Source of the DNA: Paraglaciecola arctica BSs20135 | Lineage (GTDB): Bacteria; Pseudomonadota; Gammaproteobacteria; Enterobacterales; Alteromonadaceae | DNA: 64,000 bases | NCBI RefSeq assembly: GCF_000314995.1 | Contig: NZ_BAEO01000041.1 | Coordinates: 34,396 to 98,395, forward strand | Direction of reading: 5' to 3' | Shown here: positions 58,485-64,000 of the stretch, piece by piece | Layout of the letters: every line of letters starts with the position of its first letter | Position numbering within the stretch: the first letter of the stretch is position 1 | Notes under the pieces: generated by a model | The model's database searches: none | Seen by the model: the letters and a program-made list of their open reading frames with translations, nothing else | What the model was told of the DNA's origin: nothing | Position numbers and translations under genes: made by a program

Positions 58485-59833
58485 TAGTACTCTCCCCTGT
58501 CATATGAATTTGTGTGACCAGCAAAGAAATACCCAAGCTGCATACGTGTTTTAAGTTTTTCGATTTGAATATGGATCAAATCAATATGTGCATTGAGCTG
58601 ACCAATTCGAGCGCGCATCACTTCTGAAAAATCTCCGTCATCAGTCGTATAAGCTGACAAAGACGCATCAGCCTGCTCTTGAATTTGTGGCAATATTGAT
58701 AATTGAAACCCCGCTATCCTTTGCTCAAAGCGAACTTCTTGCTGATAGAGGCTTAACATTTGGGATAACATTCGTTGTTGCAATAAACGTTTATCGGTCT
58801 CTATGGCTTGCGCCGAAAGGCGAGATGCAGCCACTTCACTATCTTGTTGTGTATGACCGAAGATAGGAATATCTACTGTAATGCCAATAGAGAAGAAGTT
58901 CGCACGGCTTTTTCCAAGTGGATCATCGTCTCGGTAGGCATAACTAGCATTCACTCCCCACTGAGGTTTATATTTTTGCTTCGCCAGCTTTACCGCTGTT
59001 TCCCCAGCTTTAGCTGATTGTTCTATAGAAAGTATGGCTGGATGCTGAGTTAATAACTGTATCAAGCCCATATTGTCGGTTCGTTGTAAAAGCAGCTGAA
59101 TATTGTCTGCTAAATCAGGAACTATGGGTAATGACGTATTTTCTGCAAAGGTTGCAGATACAGCCTGTAGCGCCTCTAAAGAAAGCCATTCAGACAAATT
59201 CATCAGAGCGGTATCTCGTTGACTATTCACAGCAGTTAACCTGTCATCTAATCTGGCTAATTCAAGTTGTGCGCTTATCACATCTTGTTGACGAGTATTT
59301 CCTTGGGCTGATGAGTAACTGGCTTTTACTATGTCTACTAATTGTTCAAAAAGGCCCCGATCACGTTCAATTAAGCGAATGGTAAGATCTGCTTTAAGGG
59401 CATCTAACCAAAGTTGCGAAACAGTCACGCGTATTTTAGCTTTACGATCTTCTCGCTGATACGGATGTTGGTCAGCCTGATAGTCTAGTTGCTGCTGCCT
59501 TATGGCTAAACTATCCCCACGAGGAAAGGTTTGAGCTAACCCCACTTTCATTTGAGTCATTGGCTCTTGATCAAAGGCAAATCCATCTGAGGGTAAGTTG
59601 AGCAGACCCATTGAAAGCATGGGGTCAGGCAAAACATTTACTCCTTTACTCGTAGCTCGTAACGCACGTTCTTGAAGCTGACTTCCCTCTAACCAAGGGT
59701 CATGCTGAATCGCCATTTTTACCGCGTCTTGCATGGTTATTGCTGCAAATACGCTAAAGGGTAAAATACTAATCAGCGCAACGACAAAACGTAACAATGA
59801 TCGCGAATAATAAAATTTATAAGTGTGTAGCAT
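58484..59833 (-). CDS. CusC-type outer membrane efflux protein (TolC family)
   Basis: 449 residues. I start at the ATG at 59833, which opens into a signal peptide (ending about SVFAA); the frame continues to a TTG at 59869, which lies in an inverted repeat and would add 12 residues. Two OEP repeats of a trimeric outer-membrane channel: AITMQDAVKMAIQHDPWLEG and later NLSEWLSLEAL. Its stop overlaps the adaptor start by one base. It forms the exit duct of the Cu/Ag efflux complex. Confidence 0.88.
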   Translation of the reverse strand: MLHTYKFYYSRSLLRFVVALISILPFSVFAAITMQDAVKMAIQHDPWLEGSQLQERALRATSKGVNVLPDPMLSMGLLNLPSDGFAFDQEPMTQMKVGLAQTFPRGDSLAIRQQQLDYQADQHPYQREDRKAKIRVTVSQLWLDALKADLTIRLIERDRGLFEQLVDIVKASYSSAQGNTRQQDVISAQLELARLDDRLTAVNSQRDTALMNLSEWLSLEALQAVSATFAENTSLPIVPDLADNIQLLLQRTDNMGLIQLLTQHPAILSIEQSAKAGETAVKLAKQKYKPQWGVNASYAYRDDDPLGKSRANFFSIGITVDIPIFGHTQQDSEVAASRLSAQAIETDKRLLQQRMLSQMLSLYQQEVRFEQRIAGFQLSILPQIQEQADASLSAYTTDDGDFSEVMRARIGQLNAHIDLIHIQIEKLKTRMQLGYFFAGHTNSYDRGEY

Positions 59834-59965
59834 GGGATAATCCACGTTTCCTAGTTTTGCAAAAAGCAAATTACTAGGGTATTAATATCAAGAAGTTAAG
59901 TTGGCGAAACGCCAGCTAAATACCAAGAACAGCAACTGTCTATTTAAAGACGGATCTGTGCTGTG

Positions 59966-60358
59966 TTAGCCAATAATGGGAGGTTTACGTAAAGACGGCA
60001 GAAATGCGTCTTGTATCGAAAAGAGGTAAAAATCTGAAGATCCTGACTCTAGTTTTAATGGTGTCGTGGTAAGAAAATGAGTGAGGGTTACTGATGCACA
60101 AGTTCCGGTAAGACAACTACATTGTTGATCGCAGCAATCCATATCACCCATATCACTCTCTTGTTGTTGCATATGATTAGTCATGTCTGCCTGCATCAGA
60201 CTGTGGTCCATCGAGTCCGATTTTTTTGAGCCCATATCAGTATTATGTTCAGTACTGATATGTGTATTTGATTCACAAGGTGCAAACGCGTAGGCATATG
60301 ACTGACTGATTAACAGCGCCATAATCAAAACCCATGTCATAACCTTATTAGTCATCAA
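59966..60358 (-). CDS. Small exported Met/His/Cys-rich protein leading the efflux operon
   Basis: 130 residues. Signal peptide MMTNKVMTWVLIMALLISQSYAYA. The mature middle part (residues 30-80) is loaded with Met, His and Asp (DSMDHSLMQADMTNHMQ, SDMGDMDCC) and then CCDQQCSCLTGTC with five cysteines within 13 residues. This is the kind of sequence that binds Cu(I)/Ag(I). The C-terminal third has no metal residues. It lies 132 bp before the TolC-like gene and is probably first in that operon. No CusF-like gene is in the window, so it may take the role of periplasmic metal donor. I do not recognise a named family. Confidence 0.65.
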   Translation of the reverse strand: MMTNKVMTWVLIMALLISQSYAYAFAPCESNTHISTEHNTDMGSKKSDSMDHSLMQADMTNHMQQQESDMGDMDCCDQQCSCLTGTCASVTLTHFLTTTPLKLESGSSDFYLFSIQDAFLPSLRKPPIIG

Positions 60359-60424
60359 CTGACTTTACCCCGTGCACAAAGAAGCTAAAGCATACCATAA
60401 TGTATAAAACTGTCTATTTTAAAG

Positions 60425-60814
60425 CTAATCTTTGCCTGAATGAGTTTCATCCTCTTTGCTGGCACTGTCTGTAATGTACATATCTTTGTAGTATTCGGGT
60501 GGATAACATTGTTGTTGACCATCCTGTACATTTTTACATATCGAAGTTGTTGCCTGACTCTTTTTTTCAAAAGTCGGAAAAATCGGATTAAAGTCACTTT
60601 TAGAACTTGATAGTTCAGCCACTACTTCTTTGACTAGCTTAGCATCTTGCTTAAGCCCTTCATTTGTGAAGAATAGCTCCTGTTGACTTACATCCACATC
60701 GTTGCCAGCTGTAACTGCTGACAACAGCACCATATCAGTGGCAAAGCCTAAAACTGTACAGCTGTTTGCGGCCAAAACTAGGCTAGATAACACTGCTATT
60801 TTTATCAATTTCAT
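60425..60814 (-). CDS. Small putative lipoprotein of unknown function
   Basis: 129 residues from the ATG at 60814 (a frame start at 60853 adds 13 residues that lack a signal). N-terminus MKLIKIAVLSSLVLAANSC is hydrophobic and ends in a Cys, although the lipobox (ANSC) is not canonical. A second hydrophobic patch (GFATDMVLLSAVTAG) follows, then a soluble, acidic part with Cys in SICKNVQDGQQQCYPPEYY. No family recognised. It sits between the efflux operon and the M16 peptidase, 72 bp downstream of the latter, on the same strand. Confidence 0.6.
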   Translation of the reverse strand: MKLIKIAVLSSLVLAANSCTVLGFATDMVLLSAVTAGNDVDVSQQELFFTNEGLKQDAKLVKEVVAELSSSKSDFNPIFPTFEKKSQATTSICKNVQDGQQQCYPPEYYKDMYITDSASKEDETHSGKD

Positions 60815-60886
60815 ATTTAACTCTAATGTCGCGATATTAAACATATCCCCCAACCAAAGTTAGTAGGATATGCCAAAACCTAATAA

Positions 60887-63784
60887 TTACTGACTAAGTT
60901 GCTGATGAAAGCTATCGATATCTGTGATCTTGATTGCACCTTTGGGTTCAATAAAGGCTTTATCGGCAAATTTAGTGCCGCGCATCTGGATCAGTACTTG
61001 ACCGAAATCTTTATTACCTTCGATACGATGATAAAAGTTTATCACATCGTCTAGAGTGATTTTTTCTATGGCTTCAATTAGTCTTTGTTTACTATCAAAG
61101 TTCCATTTTTGGTCGCGCCAATCTCCTGTAAATTCACCCATTTCCTCTGATAAATTTTTAGCAGGTTGAGTTAAGGTGATCAACACACTGTTTTTAGTGG
61201 TGGCAAACTCTTCTGCAGTGACAGCGGCTAATTGCTGAGTAAATCCTTTGCGGAATAACGCGATCCGCTGATGCACTTCTGCCAAACCTTTAGCAGGTGA
61301 TTGAATGTAATAAGCCACCAACATTTGTTCCCTAAATGTTTGCCCAAAAAATCCTACTGCATAGGCCAGTTGTTCTTCTGTTCTGATTTGTTTAAACAAC
61401 GCAGGGCGAATAATTTGCGATAACACTCTTGCCGCTGCTAAGTCAGCATCATTGCGCGGTGCCAAATAAGCTTGGATTAAACCTATGTCGGTCATTTCAA
61501 CATTTTCTTGCCAACTATAGACTTTTCCAGGTGCAACTTGCAGTAATGGTGATTGATAAACATCGGCTATTTGGCGATCTTTTGGCAGTTGCTCCAAAAC
61601 CAGATTGGATAAATCAATCACTTGCTGATCAGAGTAATTACCAAAAGCCAAAACTCTCAAATGTGCTTGTTTTAACAATAGATCTCTAAAACCTTTAATA
61701 TCAGTCGGTGAAATCCCGTCTACTTCCGCTAGTAAAGCTTCATCACTAAATGCATCTAAGTTCGATACTTGGCTAAATTTAGGAAATAACTGATTGAGTA
61801 AAATTTGTCGTTTACTGCTTTCAATATCTGACTTAAAGCTAGCTTTAAGGTTAGCTAATTCACTTTCGCTAATATCAAAATCTAATATTTGTTTTAGCGC
61901 ACTAGCCAACAACATCCCTTGTTTATCTGTAAAACCACTAGCTGTGAGTGACAAGCCATTCGATAAACTGGTATTTAACCCCATACCTGCAGCACTAGCT
62001 TCAGACTGAAGCTCAGTTAACTGTTGGCCTAAGCCACGGTCTAACAGGTCAGCTAAAACATGATTTTTTGCACTAGATTTAGTTAATCCAGTATTTAAAT
62101 CAAGTGTCACCTTGCCCTTAGGCTGCTTAAACAAAGCTGAATGTCCTAAGTGTACTGAGTGATCTTGTTCTGACACTAGTTGCGCTGGTTTATCGGTATG
62201 TATTGCAGCAACCAAATCAAAACTTTCTGGCATTAGACTGTTGGCTCTTGGTAAGGTTAAAGTGAACTTCGCTGACTGCTGTTGCCACTTTTGCTCTAAT
62301 TCAGTGCTGATATCATGCACACTGTATTTACCAGCAAAATATTCCATGCTTTGCTCACCCTGCTGTTCTTTATCAATATAAAAAATACGCGCGTTGTCTA
62401 AGGTTAATTGGTCAAGTACAGCTTGGATCACCTCTGGATTAAAACGTTGATATTCGTAAGCACTACTTAATACATATTCAGCAGGAATATGTTGTAGATC
62501 AGCGGCAATTTTCATCGCATAGCTGTAATCATTGGTTTTTTCTTGAAAGCGAAAACTATTACTTAGTGATTGTTTGATTTCTTTGAAGTATCGAGGATTT
62601 ACGCCTTCTTTACGTAATAACGCTAAGTACTTAAGCACAGCGCCCATAACCTCGTCACGATTTTGTACGCCAGTTTCCGTTAAATCGATATATAAGGTGA
62701 AACTACCCGCATTGCCATATTCATCAGCATCGTAGTTCGAGTAAACCGCATTGCTTAATCCTGCATCCCGCAAGGCTGAAGCTAAGGTGCCTGGCATTTC
62801 ATTGGCGAGTAAATAATTCACGTAACCATTAGGTTTAACTGCGAATTGTTGGGCATTATTTTCAATCACAAAATTTATGCGTAACTGTTTCATGTCAGTT
62901 TGCGGTATGTAATGCACCACTTTTTTTAAATGTTCGGGTTTAGCTACAGCTACTGTCATTTTCGGGCGAGGTGTATTTTTATTCGGTATCTTACCAAAAT
63001 GCTGCATGGCCAATTTTTTCATATCAGCCATAGGCAAATTACTGATCATCGCGGCTTTCATTAAGTTAGCTGAATAATAGGTGTTGTACATATCCACTAA
63101 AGCAGTCTGTAACTTGTTGTTTTCTTTATCCATTAAGGAGTCTAAATTGCCCCAATTAAATTGCGAGATTGGATGTTTGGGATTCAGGGTAGAGCCATTA
63201 AGTTGCTCCAAGATCACCCAATCGTTAGGACCTTTCATGGACCACTCAGAGTGCACCGCATTGCGTTCTTTATCAGCATAACTTTCGTCTAAAATAGCTT
63301 CATAAAAAAATCCACTAAAACGTGACAAAGCTTGGTCATAAGCATCATTGTTTACTGCCACCATATAGTTAGTATGGTCGAGCTGAGTATAAGCGTTTTG
63401 ACTACCACCATTACGGCTAATAAACTCACTGTAGTCGCCTACTGTTGGATAACTGCTGGTACCCAAAAATAACATATGTTCAAGATAGTGAGCCAAACCT
63501 CCAAATTCTTTGGGTTCTTGCAAAGACCCAACCGCCACACTTAAGGCCGCAGCTGATTTTTCGATACTAGGATCGGATACCAGCATAACCTCTAGCTGGT
63601 TATCTAGTACAATTGAGGCATATTCACGGTTATCGATAGGACTTTTTACTATTTCACTTTGTGCTTCTGGCTGGGTTGATATAGCCTCGGACTTAGCGTT
63701 GTCGGTTGAACCACAAGCATTTAACAATATGCTAGCGCCAATCAAAATGACGAGTGTTGTGTTACGCCCGGACGATACAGTCAT
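60887..63784 (-). CDS. M16 family metallopeptidase (pitrilysin-like) lipoprotein
   Basis: 965 residues. The N-terminal signal has a clear lipobox (ILLNACGS), so it is anchored in the periplasm or outer membrane. Inverted zinc motif HYLEH in GGLAHYLEHMLFLG, with the distant Glu in ERNAVHSEW. Four M16 domains as in protease III/insulysin (about 950-1000 residues in the family). It degrades small peptides taken up by the closed chamber. AGGAAAT is 6 bp before the start. It may be the Alteromonadales counterpart of E. coli PtrA, but I do not claim orthology. Confidence 0.92.
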   Translation of the reverse strand: MTVSSGRNTTLVILIGASILLNACGSTDNAKSEAISTQPEAQSEIVKSPIDNREYASIVLDNQLEVMLVSDPSIEKSAAALSVAVGSLQEPKEFGGLAHYLEHMLFLGTSSYPTVGDYSEFISRNGGSQNAYTQLDHTNYMVAVNNDAYDQALSRFSGFFYEAILDESYADKERNAVHSEWSMKGPNDWVILEQLNGSTLNPKHPISQFNWGNLDSLMDKENNKLQTALVDMYNTYYSANLMKAAMISNLPMADMKKLAMQHFGKIPNKNTPRPKMTVAVAKPEHLKKVVHYIPQTDMKQLRINFVIENNAQQFAVKPNGYVNYLLANEMPGTLASALRDAGLSNAVYSNYDADEYGNAGSFTLYIDLTETGVQNRDEVMGAVLKYLALLRKEGVNPRYFKEIKQSLSNSFRFQEKTNDYSYAMKIAADLQHIPAEYVLSSAYEYQRFNPEVIQAVLDQLTLDNARIFYIDKEQQGEQSMEYFAGKYSVHDISTELEQKWQQQSAKFTLTLPRANSLMPESFDLVAAIHTDKPAQLVSEQDHSVHLGHSALFKQPKGKVTLDLNTGLTKSSAKNHVLADLLDRGLGQQLTELQSEASAAGMGLNTSLSNGLSLTASGFTDKQGMLLASALKQILDFDISESELANLKASFKSDIESSKRQILLNQLFPKFSQVSNLDAFSDEALLAEVDGISPTDIKGFRDLLLKQAHLRVLAFGNYSDQQVIDLSNLVLEQLPKDRQIADVYQSPLLQVAPGKVYSWQENVEMTDIGLIQAYLAPRNDADLAAARVLSQIIRPALFKQIRTEEQLAYAVGFFGQTFREQMLVAYYIQSPAKGLAEVHQRIALFRKGFTQQLAAVTAEEFATTKNSVLITLTQPAKNLSEEMGEFTGDWRDQKWNFDSKQRLIEAIEKITLDDVINFYHRIEGNKDFGQVLIQMRGTKFADKAFIEPKGAIKITDIDSFHQQLSQ

Positions 63785-63920
63785 AATATTTCCTGATGTT
63801 ATTATTTAGAAGAGGTACAGCCACAAAATATACCCTATTGAGAGGTAAAAATGGCTATAAAAACTGTTAGGAAGTGTGTTTTAGAAGAGAAAAATATTTT
63901 ATTTTTAAAAGCATATCTAC

Positions 63921-64000
63921 CACGGAGAACACAGAGCGCTACGCTTCACAGAGAAACAAATGGTTAAGATTAAAACTTCTTTTCCTCTGTGCTCTCTGTG
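63921..64000. repeat. Intergenic inverted repeat of the CACGGAG/CTCTGTG type, cut by the window end
   Basis: The arms CACGGAGAACACAGAG (63921-63936) and CTCTGTGCTCTCTGTG (63985-64000) are inverted copies, 14 of 16 matching, with an extra CACAGAG (63948-63954) inside. Such elements are commonly scattered between genes in marine gammaproteobacteria and are often non-autonomous. The right edge is not seen. Confidence 0.6.

Noticed and set aside
1..64000. CRISPR array, tRNA, rRNA, integrase or insertion sequence
   Set aside because: I looked for spaced direct repeats, cloverleaf-like genes and transposase frames and found none; gene order is mostly that of conserved core genome.

Overview
The window looks like a chromosomal segment of a gammaproteobacterium of the Alteromonadales, most likely the Alteromonadaceae (Alteromonas/Glaciecola/Paraglaciecola group). 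This is inferred from the moderately AT-rich DNA, the gene order glnD-map / rpsB-tsf-pyrH-frr-uppS-cdsA-dxr-rseP-bamA-skp-lpxD-fabZ-lpxA-lpxB-rnhB-dnaE-accA-tilS, the cysE-iscRSUA-hscBA-fdx block, and an exported PEP-CTERM protein. I see no rRNA, tRNA, CRISPR array, insertion sequence or prophage.

Layout. 1-4.1 kb: end of an ABC ATPase gene and a large ABC permease fused to an M1-type metallopeptidase. 4.2-6.5 kb: a kinase with three FixL-like PAS domains and its single-domain response regulator. 6.6-12.9 kb: accessory metabolism and small envelope proteins: a CoA-transferase, a thioesterase, a DUF4124 protein, a PEP-CTERM protein with a sigma-54 type promoter, a DUF6265-like protein, and a degenerate-receiver/TPR protein. 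12.9-16.3 kb: divergent metR/metE with a MetR operator. 16.3-37.05 kb: the minus-strand housekeeping cluster (translation factors, UMP kinase, isoprenoid and phospholipid steps, outer-membrane assembly, lipid A, DNA polymerase III alpha, acetyl-CoA carboxylase), read from a strong rpsB promoter with a long leader. 37.5-38.6 kb: a peroxiredoxin-like protein and a hemerythrin-like protein lying between rpsB and map. 38.8-42.5 kb: map and glnD. 42.6-44.6 kb: an NTF2-like protein and an exported amidohydrolase. 44.9-50.8 kb: yebG with a LexA box, then the Isc iron-sulfur assembly operon behind two tandem IscR sites. 50.9-54.0 kb: cysE, trmJ, suhB and a rhodanese. 54.1-60.4 kb: a CusCBA-type heavy-metal RND efflux operon led by a Met/His/Cys-rich small secreted protein. 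60.4-63.8 kb: a small lipoprotein and a large M16 lipoprotein peptidase. The window ends inside an inverted repeat of intergenic type.

Most of the window is conserved core genome. The less ordinary signals are the three tandem PAS domains that all keep the FixL haem-ligand His and Arg, the transporter-peptidase fusion, the pseudo-receiver TPR protein, the probable frameshifted N-terminal domain of Map, the sigma-54/enhancer arrangement of the PEP-CTERM gene, a boxA-like element before suhB, and a four-unit 9-bp tandem repeat that lengthens the N-terminus of Dxr. I do not claim a wholly new system; the best candidates are scored in the findings.
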